Source: Clostridiales bacterium (GTDB taxonomy: Bacteria > Bacillota > Clostridia > Lachnospirales > Lachnospiraceae). From it: 64,000 bases of DNA. The position numbers were made by a program, and so were the translations under genes. The notes under the pieces are model-generated. The model was given only the letters and a program-made list of their open reading frames with translations. It was not told the DNA's origin and made no database searches. This document shows positions 9,429 to 17,684 of this stretch, piece by piece. Within the stretch, counting starts at the first letter, position 1. The number at the start of each line of letters is the position of its first letter. The stretch is from contig JAAYHD010000050.1 in NCBI GenBank assembly GCA_012735495.1, positions 1 through 64,000 on the forward strand. Direction: 5' to 3'.

Positions 9429-9517
9429 ATCATATAGAAATATGTTCTATAAATTCGCTTTTCCAATTTACTTTGGCGGAATTGGCATTCAATAAATAAA
9501 AGTGAAAGGAGAATGAG

Positions 9518-10891
9518 ATGAGCAAATACTCTGAAATCACTCCCGAATTATATTGCCTTGCAGAAAAGATAAAGAAAAACTGCGTAATTGACCAGTCCCT
9601 TTATCAGAAATATGATGTGAAAAGAGGCCTGCGGGATATAAGCGGAAGAGGTGTGCTGACAGGTCTTACAGAAATATGTGATGTCCATGCCTACAATATA
9701 GTCAATAATGAATACGTTCCCTGTGAAGGAAAGCTTTATTACAGGGGTATCGACGTGGAAGAGATTATTGACGGCTTTACCAAGGATAACCGCTTCGGAT
9801 TCGAGGAGGTTACATACCTTCTGCTGTTTGGTGAGCTGCCCAATGAAGAACAGCTTGAGAGCTTTATAAAACAGCTGGAATTCTATCGCCAGCTGCCTCC
9901 AAGCTTTGTCAGGGACGTAATAATGAAGGCTCCGAGCAGCGACATGATGATAACCCTGGCCCGCAGCGTACTTACGCTGTATTCCTATGACGACCGGGCG
10001 GATGATATCTCCATTGAGAATGTGCTTCGTCAGGGCCTGCAATTGATAGCGTTATTCCCGTTATTGTGCGTATATGGCTACAAGGCTTATCGTCATTATC
10101 ACCTGAACAAAAGCCTGGTAATCCATCCGCCGAAGCCCGGTTTGTCCACGGCTGAAAACATCCTTTACATGCTTCGCACCAACAAGCAGTACACCGAACT
10201 GGAGGCCAGGATACTTGACATAGCCCTGGTGCTTCATGCCGAACACGGCGGAGGAAACAACTCCACATTTACCACCCACGTAGTGACTTCAACTGGTACC
10301 GATACATATTCCGCCATTGCCGCGTCCCTTGGTTCGCTTAAAGGGCCGAGACACGGCGGTGCCAATATCAAGGTCATGCAGATGTTTGACGACATGAAGG
10401 AAAAGGTTAATGACTGGACCAATGAGGCGGAGGTCGCCCAATACCTGTCCGACCTGTTGAATAAAAAAGCCTTCGATAAGGCAGGCCTTATATACGGTAT
10501 GGGGCATGCCGTATACTCCATATCCGACCCCAGGGCCAACGTGTTCAAGAAATATGTTAAGAGCCTGTCCGAAGAAAAGGGAATGCAGGAGGAATTCGCC
10601 CTGTATGAAATGGTCGAAAGGCTTGCTCCCGAGATTATTGCAAAGGAAAGAAAAATATACAAGGGCGTCAGCGCAAATGTGGATTTCTACAGCGGATTCG
10701 TATATCATATGCTGGGGCTTCCCAAGGAGCTTTATACACCGATTTTTGCGGTGGCCAGAATATCCGGCTGGATGGCTCACCGTCTTGAGGAGCTTAACAA
10801 TCCGGGCAAGATTATCCGACCTGCATACAAATGCGTAGCCGAGCGCAAGCCTTATGTCATGCTCAAGGATAGGCCGGGCAACGGGTTGTAA
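9518..10891 (+). CDS. gltA: Citrate synthase
   Basis: Citrate synthase condenses oxaloacetate with acetyl-CoA. The 457-residue product carries all three catalytic regions: HAEHGGGN with the first active-site histidine (near residue 240), GMGHAVYS with the second, and the aspartate in SANVDFYSGF. LRDISGRGVLTGLTEI and GKLYYRGIDVEEI are typical of the family's N-terminal part. The protein is longer than the common 370-430 residue bacterial enzymes because of an extended N-terminus and an insert around residues 180-215. AAAGGAG lies upstream of ATG 9518. The gene stands alone, with no aconitase or isocitrate dehydrogenase nearby, and is preceded by a structured leader. A glutamate-forming role is likely but inferred. 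Confidence 0.95.
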   Translation: MSKYSEITPELYCLAEKIKKNCVIDQSLYQKYDVKRGLRDISGRGVLTGLTEICDVHAYNIVNNEYVPCEGKLYYRGIDVEEIIDGFTKDNRFGFEEVTYLLLFGELPNEEQLESFIKQLEFYRQLPPSFVRDVIMKAPSSDMMITLARSVLTLYSYDDRADDISIENVLRQGLQLIALFPLLCVYGYKAYRHYHLNKSLVIHPPKPGLSTAENILYMLRTNKQYTELEARILDIALVLHAEHGGGNNSTFTTHVVTSTGTDTYSAIAASLGSLKGPRHGGANIKVMQMFDDMKEKVNDWTNEAEVAQYLSDLLNKKAFDKAGLIYGMGHAVYSISDPRANVFKKYVKSLSEEKGMQEEFALYEMVERLAPEIIAKERKIYKGVSANVDFYSGFVYHMLGLPKELYTPIFAVARISGWMAHRLEELNNPGKIIRPAYKCVAERKPYVMLKDRPGNGL

Positions 10892-11133
10892 TCAATAAAA
10901 AACTATGTAAAAATTTAACAACAACCATATATTAATATTTCGTCATTTAACCAAAAAATTCTTGTGTATTTTTGCTTTTCTTGCACATAATAATAATGCA
11001 GCATCAGAAGAAACAGTCTGTTTAATAAAATATAAAATTAAGCGGATGTTTCGGGTGCTGCAATATGAAGAAGGCGGCGTAAACATCAATATTATCCCAT
11101 GCAACACCGGGATAAGAAAATGGAGGCGTTTAT

Positions 11134-11337
11134 ATGGCAAGAAGAAACAGGGCGGAAGTACCCGAAGCAAGAGAAGCGCTGGACAGGTTCAAGTATGAGG
11201 TTGCCAATGAAATCGGTGTTCCTTTGAAAAAGGGATACAACGGTGACTTAACCTCGTACCAGAACGGTTCTGTCGGAGGTTATATGGTTAAGAAGATGAT
11301 TCAGAACGAAGAAAAGCGAATGTCCGGCCAGAAATAA
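11134..11337 (+). CDS. Alpha/beta-type small acid-soluble spore protein
   Basis: This 67-residue protein binds and protects DNA in dormant spores. It shows the two conserved family blocks: FKYEVANEIGVPL, where the E-I pair is the germination protease (GPR) cleavage site, and YNGDLTSYQNGSVGGYMVKKMI, cited here as positions 29-50. The acidic/basic pattern and length are typical. GGAGGCG precedes ATG 11134. It has its own terminator (11364-11405). In the forespore it would be expected under SigG or SigF, but I could not identify a convincing sporulation promoter. This gene is strong evidence that the organism forms endospores. Confidence 0.95.
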   Translation: MARRNRAEVPEAREALDRFKYEVANEIGVPLKKGYNGDLTSYQNGSVGGYMVKKMIQNEEKRMSGQK

Positions 11338-11363
11338 CATTTGCTTATAAAAAATTATAAAAA

Positions 11364-11405
11364 ATGGGCAAAGAGCGGTTACCTGTCAACCGCTCTTTGC
11401 CATTT
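11364..11405 (+). terminator. Terminator after the spore protein gene
   Basis: A long hairpin with arms at 11364-11380 and 11388-11403 and a 7-base loop has a stem of about 16 pairs with one bulged G. Only a short T-rich stretch follows, but the stem is very stable and separates the spore gene from rsmD. Confidence 0.75.
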
Positions 11406-11423
11406 AATCAAATTCGAAATAAG

Positions 11424-11451
11424 TTGACAAATGGACATAATATTATAAAAT
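11424..11451 (+). promoter_or_regulatory. Promoter upstream of rsmD
   Basis: TTGACA at 11424-11429 and TAAAAT at 11446-11451 are separated by 16 bases, about 40 bases before the rsmD start. Confidence 0.55.
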
Positions 11452-11492
11452 GAGAATATAAGCCATTCTATTTCATGAAATGGAGAATGATA

Positions 11493-12050
11493 ATGAGAGT
11501 TATAGCTGGGAAAGCCAGAAGGCTTACTCTGAAAACACCACAAGGCTATGACACCCGACCAACGACGGATAGAATAAAGGAAACCCTTTTTAATATTCTG
11601 AATCCATATCTTGCAGACGCAGATTTCCTTGACCTTTTTGCCGGATGTGGGGCAATAGGCATAGAAGCCTTGTCAAGAGGTGCAAAGTATGCCGCTTTTA
11701 TTGAGAATGACAAGGCTGCATTAGACTGTATTAAATCAAATCTTAAGCATACGAAGCTTGAACCCCAGGCCGAGATTTATCCGATGGATGTATTTGACGC
11801 ATTAAGGGCTCTTGAGGTTAAAGGCAAGGTTTTTGATATAGTATTCATGGATCCGCCATATAATGCCAATTATGAGCGGGAAGTATTATTTGCCCTGCAG
11901 AAGTCAAACATAATATACTGTGATACAATTATTGTGGTGGAAGCCTCGAAGCAAACTTCCTTCGATTTTCTAAATGATACCGGTTTTAGAATTATTAAGA
12001 AGAAGGAGTACAAAACAAACCAGCATGTATTTATTGAGAAGGCAAAGTAA
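11493..12050 (+). CDS. rsmD: 16S rRNA (guanine(966)-N(2))-methyltransferase RsmD
   Basis: This 185-residue class I SAM methyltransferase modifies G966 of 16S rRNA. Visible motifs are MRVIAGKARR at the N-terminus, FLDLFAGCGAIGIEALSRGA for SAM binding and the catalytic DPPYN. RPTTDRIKETLFNIL is also a family signature. ATG 11493 is chosen over the in-frame ATG at 11475 because RsmD proteins usually begin with MRVI and a TGGAGAATG-type ribosome binding site precedes it. It is followed by coaD, the same order as ylbH-coaD in Bacillus. Confidence 0.95.
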   Translation: MRVIAGKARRLTLKTPQGYDTRPTTDRIKETLFNILNPYLADADFLDLFAGCGAIGIEALSRGAKYAAFIENDKAALDCIKSNLKHTKLEPQAEIYPMDVFDALRALEVKGKVFDIVFMDPPYNANYEREVLFALQKSNIIYCDTIIVVEASKQTSFDFLNDTGFRIIKKKEYKTNQHVFIEKAK

Positions 12051-12086
12051 TTTATAAGGCACAGCATGTGAGAATGGAGATATGTC

Positions 12087-12587
12087 ATGAAGATTGCAGT
12101 TTATCCGGGAAGCTTTGATCCGGTAACCTTGGGGCATCTGGATATTATCCAAAGGGCATCCAAGCTGGTGGACCGGCTGGTTATCGGAGTTCTTACGAAT
12201 ATATCGAAAAAAACGGTATTCAGCATGGAGGAGCGGGTAAAGTTTCTTGAGCTGGTAATTAAGGAATACAATTTGGAATCAAAAATAAAGATCGAGTCCT
12301 TTAACGGCCTGTTGGTTGATTTTGCAAAAGCCCAGAATGCTTCGTTCATTGTCAGAGGCTTGCGGGCGGTGACGGACTTCGACTATGAGCTGCAACTGGC
12401 CCAGACCAATCATGTGATGGTACCGGATATTGACACGGTGTTTTTCACAACAAGACTTGAGTACTCGTATCTCAGTTCAAGCACGGTAAGGGAGATAGCC
12501 AATTTTGGCGGAGATATAAGGCATTTTGTACCTGAATGCATTATTCAGTTTATATATGACAAATATAAAACGATAGGGAGTGTTTGA
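12087..12587 (+). CDS. coaD: Pantetheine-phosphate adenylyltransferase
   Basis: CoaD transfers AMP from ATP to 4'-phosphopantetheine, the fourth step of coenzyme A synthesis. The 166-residue protein has the nucleotidyltransferase TLGHLDI motif (T/HxGH) near residue 15, the ligand-binding [13 protein letters not shown] segment, and SSSTVRE corresponding to the second ATP motif. GGAGAT precedes ATG 12087. Its stop codon TGA overlaps the next gene's ATG by one base. Another CoA gene, coaE, is at 38682. Confidence 0.97.
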   Translation: MKIAVYPGSFDPVTLGHLDIIQRASKLVDRLVIGVLTNISKKTVFSMEERVKFLELVIKEYNLESKIKIESFNGLLVDFAKAQNASFIVRGLRAVTDFDYELQLAQTNHVMVPDIDTVFFTTRLEYSYLSSSTVREIANFGGDIRHFVPECIIQFIYDKYKTIGSV

Positions 12588-13231
12588 TGATGGGAGCCAG
12601 CAGGATTGAACAGTTGATTGAGGACATATATGAGTTTATTGAAAGCTGCAAGATGCAGCCTCTTTCGAGCACGAAGGTTATAGTACCCAAGGACGAGCTG
12701 TATGATCTTTTGGACGAGCTTAGGCTCAGAACACCTGACGAGATTAAGCGTTACCAGAAGATAATCGCCAACAGGGACGCCATTATCGCCGATGCTGAAA
12801 GCAAATCCGAGCAGATTCTGGCAAGCACCAGGGAAAAGGCCAGGGAAATGCTTAATGAGCATGAAATCATGCAGCAGGCCTACCGTGAAGCCAATGAAAT
12901 GATCATGCAGGCTTCCCAGGAAGCTGAAAGAATCCGCAGGGAGGCAAAGGAAGAGGCCGAGCAGATAAGAGCGGGTATTTTGAATTATTCCAATGATATT
13001 CTCAATGAACTGGAAAAGATTGTATCCGAGGTTTATGATATAGCCATCTCCAAATATGAAGGTTTTGTAAACGCATTGGGAGCCAACCTGAACATCATAA
13101 GGCAAAACAAGCAGGAGCTGATGGAACAGCTTTACCAAAGCAATACTCCTGAGGGCAGCGAAACCGGGGACAATTACCAGGACGACGATTTTGATTTTGA
13201 CGAGAATACATTTACACAGGGTATAGAATAA
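12587..13231 (+). CDS. Coiled-coil protein of unknown function between coaD and ylbJ
   Basis: This 214-residue, highly charged soluble protein starts with IEQLIEDIYEFIESCK, followed by a predicted long coiled coil (about residues 65-140: AESKSEQILASTREKA and EAERIRREAKEEAEQIRAG). It ends in an acidic tail rich in D and E (DDDFDFDEN). The coiled coil resembles DivIVA-like proteins and V-ATPase subunit H-like annotations, but I see no DivIVA lipid-binding N-terminus and no ATPase motif. ATG 12587 overlaps the coaD stop by one base (TGATG) and has AGGGAG upstream, so it is translationally coupled to coaD. Function unknown; a role in division or cell organisation is only a guess. Confidence 0.75.
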   Translation: MMGASRIEQLIEDIYEFIESCKMQPLSSTKVIVPKDELYDLLDELRLRTPDEIKRYQKIIANRDAIIADAESKSEQILASTREKAREMLNEHEIMQQAYREANEMIMQASQEAERIRREAKEEAEQIRAGILNYSNDILNELEKIVSEVYDIAISKYEGFVNALGANLNIIRQNKQELMEQLYQSNTPEGSETGDNYQDDDFDFDENTFTQGIE

Positions 13232-13234
13232 TAT

Positions 13235-14218
13235 TTAACCCTTCAGAAACAATACATATAACAGTGAGAACAGTACTGCAATGATGGAACTTAACATTTT
13301 TGTCTTAATATAGGTTTTTATGGATAGTCTTGATTCTCCAAGAACGCTTTTGGTCTGCGCAAGTCCCGACAAGCCGCCGAAAGCAGCCAGAAAAGAAACC
13401 AAGACTATTTTTATATTGCCGTCCATATGAACCCGGCATATTTGGGCAATACCGGTGGTAATCTCAAAGATGCCCATAAGAAATGCCTTGCCAAAGCCGA
13501 TGCTGGGCACGATTTCATTTGTTATCTGTGCAAGTATTGAAAACAGGATTATATAACCTCCAATCCTTGTGATTACCTCAAAGCCGTTCATTATGGATTT
13601 GTCAAGGACTTCAAATGAAAAGGTGATCTGCCGGCTATTATGGGATTTTGATACGGAAGCGGCGCTTAAGGTTATTCCCGCCTGTTTTCTTTTGATATAA
13701 TAGTCATGGCAGCGCCTTACGATAACGGAGCTTATAATTGATGAGCCAAAGACTATCGCAAAAAGCGGCACCCTGGTTTCCGGCATATTAAGCTGGTTAA
13801 CAGCTATATAGTTCAGAATGAACACAGGGCTTACATTATTGCACATGCCAAGCAGAAAACGGGCTTCATCGGAATCAAGCCTGTTATCGGAATACATATC
13901 CGCAACCGTTTTGGCTCCCATGGGCATGCCGGACAAAAAACCGACCAGGATCGGGTAGCTGCCGCGGGAGCTGACCTTAAACAATTTGCCAAGCACGGGA
14001 TAAAGAACGGTGCTGATTTTATCGGCAATATTTATCTTGATCATCAGATTGGACACAATAATGAAAGGAAGCAATGTGGGCAGCACATTCAGGAACCAGA
14101 GCATCAGTCCCGAGGCTGCGCCCTTGTAAGCCGCATGGGGGAAAACAAGCATCATAATGAAGAATAATAAAACAAAGCCTTTTATTAAAATGCTTTTAAA
14201 CCTGTGAACAGATATCAT
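13235..14218 (-). CDS. ylbJ: Sporulation integral membrane protein YlbJ
   Basis: YlbJ is a nucleoside-recognition (Gate) domain membrane protein needed for spore cortex formation or heat resistance in Bacillus and controlled there by SigE. The 327-residue protein has about eight hydrophobic helices and the characteristic GFLSGMPMGAKTVADMY followed by GMCNNVSPVFILNYI. It is shorter than the Bacillus protein (about 400 residues). It is convergent with the coaD pair, with only three bases between the stops, whereas in Bacillus ylbJ runs in the same direction as coaD; this implies a local inversion. The start at 14218 has a weak, close GAAGG. Confidence 0.9.
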   Translation of the reverse strand: MISVHRFKSILIKGFVLLFFIMMLVFPHAAYKGAASGLMLWFLNVLPTLLPFIIVSNLMIKINIADKISTVLYPVLGKLFKVSSRGSYPILVGFLSGMPMGAKTVADMYSDNRLDSDEARFLLGMCNNVSPVFILNYIAVNQLNMPETRVPLFAIVFGSSIISSVIVRRCHDYYIKRKQAGITLSAASVSKSHNSRQITFSFEVLDKSIMNGFEVITRIGGYIILFSILAQITNEIVPSIGFGKAFLMGIFEITTGIAQICRVHMDGNIKIVLVSFLAAFGGLSGLAQTKSVLGESRLSIKTYIKTKMLSSIIAVLFSLLYVLFLKG

Positions 14219-14255
14219 GCCTTCGCCGTCTTACGGTGGTGGTTATTATAATCTA

Positions 14256-14284
14256 TTGATAAGAAACACGGATTATTCAATAAT
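14256..14284 (+). promoter_or_regulatory. Promoter of pepF
   Basis: TTGATA at 14256-14261 and AATAAT at 14279-14284 are 17 bases apart, 29 bases before the pepF start, in the space between the divergent ylbJ and pepF genes. Confidence 0.5.
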
Positions 14285-14313
14285 TGATATTTTTATTTGA
14301 AAGGAGCAGGCAT

Positions 14314-16119
14314 ATGTCAAACGGAAAAACATTACCAAAAAGAAGCGAGGTCAAAAAAGAGTTCACCTGGGCCATTGAGGACCTGTATGCATCGGACGCG
14401 CTGTGGGAAGAAGACTACAATAAGCTGAAAGAGATGCTGCCGAAGGCTGACGGATTCCGGGGCAGGTTGTCCGAATCTGCAAAGATCCTGCTGGAATTTC
14501 TGAATCTTTATTGTGAAATGAACATCATGATGGAAAGATTGTATGTATATGCAAATCAAAAGCATCATGAGGATACCGCCAATCCGACATACCAGGACCT
14601 GTCGGACAAGGCCGAAACACTTTATGTACAGCTTAGCTCGGCTTTTTCATTCGCGACTCCCGAGATATTGAATATATCCGGGGAAACGCTTAAGAATTTC
14701 AAAGCGGAAGAAAAAGGCCTTGAGCTTTATGATTTTTACCTGGAAAACATCATGCGTATGAAGCCCCATGTTCTTTCGGCTGAGATGGAGGCTCTGCTGG
14801 CTGATGCGGGTGAGATGGCTTCTTCCCCTGACAACATATACTCAAAGTTCAACAACGCCGACCTTAAATTCCCTGAGGTCAAGGATGAGAACGGCGATAC
14901 CGTAAGAATAACTCACGGAAGATTCATCCAGTTGATGCAGAGCCATGACAGGAATGTGAGAAGGGATACGTTCAAAGGGGTATACGAAACCTACGGAAAA
15001 TATAAGAATACCCTGGCCGCAATGTTCAGTTCGAACGTAAAGCAGGAGCTGTTCTTCTCGAAGGCCCGGAAATACAACTCCAGCCTTGAGCGCGCCCTGG
15101 ACAACAGCAACATTCCCGTAAGCGTATATACGAACCTTATAGACGCCGTGCATGATAATATAGGGCTTATGCACCGCTATGTGTCATTAAGAAAGAAGCT
15201 TCTCGGCGTGGATGAGCTTCATATGTATGACCTTTATACCCCGTTGGTGCAGGATGTAAAGCTTGACATTCCTTATGAGGAAGCAAAGAAGATAGTCATG
15301 GAAGGCCTTAAGCCCCTTGGTGAGGAATACCAGTCGATTATCAGGGAGGGATTTGAAAACCGCTGGATTGACGTATATGAGAACGAGAACAAGAGAAGCG
15401 GGGCTTATTCCTGGGGAGCATACGGAGTACATCCATATATCCTGTTGAACTATAACAACACTCTTGACAATGTTTTCACCCTGGCTCATGAGATGGGACA
15501 TGCGATCCACAGTTATTATTCGGATAAGACACAGCCGTATATTTATGCCGGCTATAAGATTTTCGTCGCCGAGGTGGCATCCACCTGCAATGAAGCCCTC
15601 CTGATCGATCATTTGCTCAAGAAGACCGACGACAAGCTTCAGAAGGCTTACCTGATCAATCATTTCCTTGAGGACTTCAGGGGTACCCTTTACAGGCAGA
15701 CGATGTTCGCCGAGTTTGAGATGCTGACCCATAAGATGCTGCAGGAAGGACAGAGTCTTACGGCAGAAACCCTTTGCAAAGTATATCACGACCTGAATGA
15801 GTTTTACTACGGCAAGGATATGGTGGTTGATCCTGAGATCGATATGGAATGGGCAAGGATACCTCATTTCTACACCGCATTCTATGTATATCAGTATGCG
15901 ACCGGATACTCCGCAGCCATTGCATTATCCAGGCGTATCCTGCAGGAGGGCAAGCCCGCGGTTGACGATTATATCTGCTTCTTAAGCGGCGGAAGCTCCG
16001 ATTACCCGATCGAGCTGCTCAAGAAAGCCGGAGTCGATATGAGCACCAAGGAGCCTGTAAGCAAAGCCCTTGCGCTGTTCGGAGAATTGCTTGACCAGAT
16101 GGAGCAGCTGATGCTGTAA
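14314..16119 (+). CDS. pepF: Oligoendopeptidase F (M3 family)
   Basis: PepF is a cytoplasmic zinc metallopeptidase that cleaves short peptides. The 601-residue product has the zinc motif HEMGH within LAHEMGHAIHSYYS (about residue 391) and the downstream glutamate in VAEVASTCNEALL. The N-terminal region (RSEVKKEFTWAIEDLY) is the usual start of the family. ATG 14314, preceded by AAAGGAG, is preferred to an upstream in-frame start at 14284 that lies within the promoter -10 box. The gene is monocistronic and is followed by a hairpin-forming repeat cluster shared with the convergent tmcAL gene. Confidence 0.96.
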   Translation: MSNGKTLPKRSEVKKEFTWAIEDLYASDALWEEDYNKLKEMLPKADGFRGRLSESAKILLEFLNLYCEMNIMMERLYVYANQKHHEDTANPTYQDLSDKAETLYVQLSSAFSFATPEILNISGETLKNFKAEEKGLELYDFYLENIMRMKPHVLSAEMEALLADAGEMASSPDNIYSKFNNADLKFPEVKDENGDTVRITHGRFIQLMQSHDRNVRRDTFKGVYETYGKYKNTLAAMFSSNVKQELFFSKARKYNSSLERALDNSNIPVSVYTNLIDAVHDNIGLMHRYVSLRKKLLGVDELHMYDLYTPLVQDVKLDIPYEEAKKIVMEGLKPLGEEYQSIIREGFENRWIDVYENENKRSGAYSWGAYGVHPYILLNYNNTLDNVFTLAHEMGHAIHSYYSDKTQPYIYAGYKIFVAEVASTCNEALLIDHLLKKTDDKLQKAYLINHFLEDFRGTLYRQTMFAEFEMLTHKMLQEGQSLTAETLCKVYHDLNEFYYGKDMVVDPEIDMEWARIPHFYTAFYVYQYATGYSAAIALSRRILQEGKPAVDDYICFLSGGSSDYPIELLKKAGVDMSTKEPVSKALALFGELLDQMEQLML

Positions 16120-16124
16120 TATAA

Positions 16125-16175
16125 GTGCCAGGTACCGTAATGGTGCCTGGCACCTTTGTTACGGTGCCCGGCACC
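16125..16175. repeat. Cluster of three GGTGCC-type palindromes between convergent genes
   Basis: Three related units are packed in 51 bases: GTGCCAGGTACC (16125-16136), GGTGCCTGGCACC (16142-16154) and GGTGCCCGGCACC (16163-16175). Each arm can pair with itself or with its neighbours, and GTACCGTAA/TTACGGTG adds a further inverted pair. The position between two convergent stop codons (pepF at 16119, tmcAL at 16177) suits a bidirectional terminator. The form resembles a small dispersed palindromic repeat; no other copy was noticed in this window. Confidence 0.65.
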
Positions 16176-16176
16176 A

Positions 16177-17481
16177 CTACACAATTACAATCCCGTGCTT
16201 ATATTCATTGGGAACGACGGTTTTGAATTTTGAGAATAATGCCTGGTTGTACAGGTGGGCGGCGAAGATGTCCTGGCTGAGCATATGCCAGCCCGGGTAA
16301 TCAAGATGTTTTTCGGAGCCGGCGACCTTTGTTATAACGGGAAGACTCCCTAGCTTCTTGATTTTTCGTACGAGGGGGGAGGCTTCCTTTTTTATGCCAA
16401 GGATCCGGGCATAATAGACAATGCCGTTTTCCTTGTATTCATGAACCGTATCTTTCTTTATATTAAGCAGTACATGGATCAGCGCACGGTTAACCCTTGT
16501 AAGGGTAATGTTTTTGGTTTTGATCATCTGTGCCAGTTCCGTTATGGAAAGGTTGTGAAAATCCATATTCTTTATGCGTTCCGCCATGTCATGGGAAAGG
16601 TCAAGGTATTCGGCAAGGGCCATGCTGTCCTCGTACATCAGCTTGTACTTGATTATGGCGGCAAAGTCCTCAATTGTAACGGGATATGTGCCGTTCAAGT
16701 TGGCAAGAAGATATTCGTAAACACTTTCCGGAACACTGTCACTTACCAGTCTAAGCTCCATAAGGTCTGCGGCATTTTCAAGAAAACCCCGAATGGCCGT
16801 GGCCGAGCTTATGACATTGCCTCGCCCGGCATCCGAAGCTGAATCTCCGGCGCTGTCGCGGGTATGAATCCGCCTGTCATGATAATGGGCATAATGCCTT
16901 TTAATTGTATACGGCTTGATGGATGAGTTCAGCTGACGAAGGGCGCTTATATATTCAATTCCCAATATGTTGTTGGGTTCGGATATGATATCGTATATGT
17001 CCCTGCTTTCGGTGTTCCCGTAATCTTTCATAAACTTTGCGGCGGCTTTTGCCCTGGCGGCGGGGTAGGTATAGCCTTCCTTGATAAAGGAATAAAGGGT
17101 TTTTTGATAGCTTTCGCTAGGATTGTAAAGAAGTGATGCCGCATTGCCCAGCATATCCACATCCCCGCATTCGCTTCCGAAGCAGAGAGAATCCACCACG
17201 CCCAGGCTATTAAGCAATGCCACGGCACCAAGGGCAAAATACTGGGCACTGCCCGTCGCATAGCATGCGGGAAGCTCCAGTACCAAATCTACACCGTTTT
17301 TCAGTGCCATAAAGGCCCGGTCATATTTGCTTATTACGGCCGGGGTACCCCGCTGCACAAAATCACCGCTCATTACCGCTATTACATAATCGGCCCCGGT
17401 TATTCTTCGTGTTTCGTCAATATGATGCTTGTGCCCGTTATGAAATGGGTTATATTCGGTTATAATTCCGGCAACTTTCAT
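16177..17481 (-). CDS. tmcAL: tRNA(Met) cytidine acetate ligase TmcAL (YlbM family)
   Basis: TmcAL uses ATP and acetate to make N4-acetylcytidine at the wobble position of elongator tRNA-Met. The 434-residue protein begins MKVAGIITEYNPFHNGHKHH, the nucleotidyltransferase HxGH-type motif of the family. It continues with VIAVMSGDFVQRGTPAV and LELPACYATGSAQYFA. It lies on the minus strand, while Bacillus ylbM runs with the rest of the ylb genes. Its use of acetate fits the divergent neighbours pta and ackA, which interconvert acetyl-CoA, acetyl phosphate and acetate; this link is inference. The stop codon abuts the palindrome cluster at 16125-16175. Confidence 0.93.
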   Translation of the reverse strand: MKVAGIITEYNPFHNGHKHHIDETRRITGADYVIAVMSGDFVQRGTPAVISKYDRAFMALKNGVDLVLELPACYATGSAQYFALGAVALLNSLGVVDSLCFGSECGDVDMLGNAASLLYNPSESYQKTLYSFIKEGYTYPAARAKAAAKFMKDYGNTESRDIYDIISEPNNILGIEYISALRQLNSSIKPYTIKRHYAHYHDRRIHTRDSAGDSASDAGRGNVISSATAIRGFLENAADLMELRLVSDSVPESVYEYLLANLNGTYPVTIEDFAAIIKYKLMYEDSMALAEYLDLSHDMAERIKNMDFHNLSITELAQMIKTKNITLTRVNRALIHVLLNIKKDTVHEYKENGIVYYARILGIKKEASPLVRKIKKLGSLPVITKVAGSEKHLDYPGWHMLSQDIFAAHLYNQALFSKFKTVVPNEYKHGIVIV

Positions 17482-17592
17482 AATATAACATCCTTTGAGG
17501 CATAATTCTAATGGCTCTGATAAGTTATTTTACTATAGATTTTGTAAAAAGAGAAGAGATGCAAAAATAGTCATATTATATACTTAAAACAC

Positions 17593-17621
17593 TTGTAATT
17601 GTTTTATATTTTATTTATAAT
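17593..17621 (+). promoter_or_regulatory. Promoter of pta-ackA
   Basis: TTGTAA at 17593-17598 and a perfect TATAAT at 17616-17621 are 17 bases apart. The start point would be near 17628, about 57 bases before the pta ATG. Confidence 0.7.
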
Positions 17622-17684
17622 GAAGGTTGTGAGTTTGCACAGGAAAAATGTGCGCATTTTTAGATGTACGGAAGGAGAGACATC

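Noticed and set aside
10986-10992. CATAATA as a forespore (SigG) -10 element for the spore protein gene
   Set aside because: No matching -35 element 17-18 bases upstream, and it is about 140 bases from the start codon.
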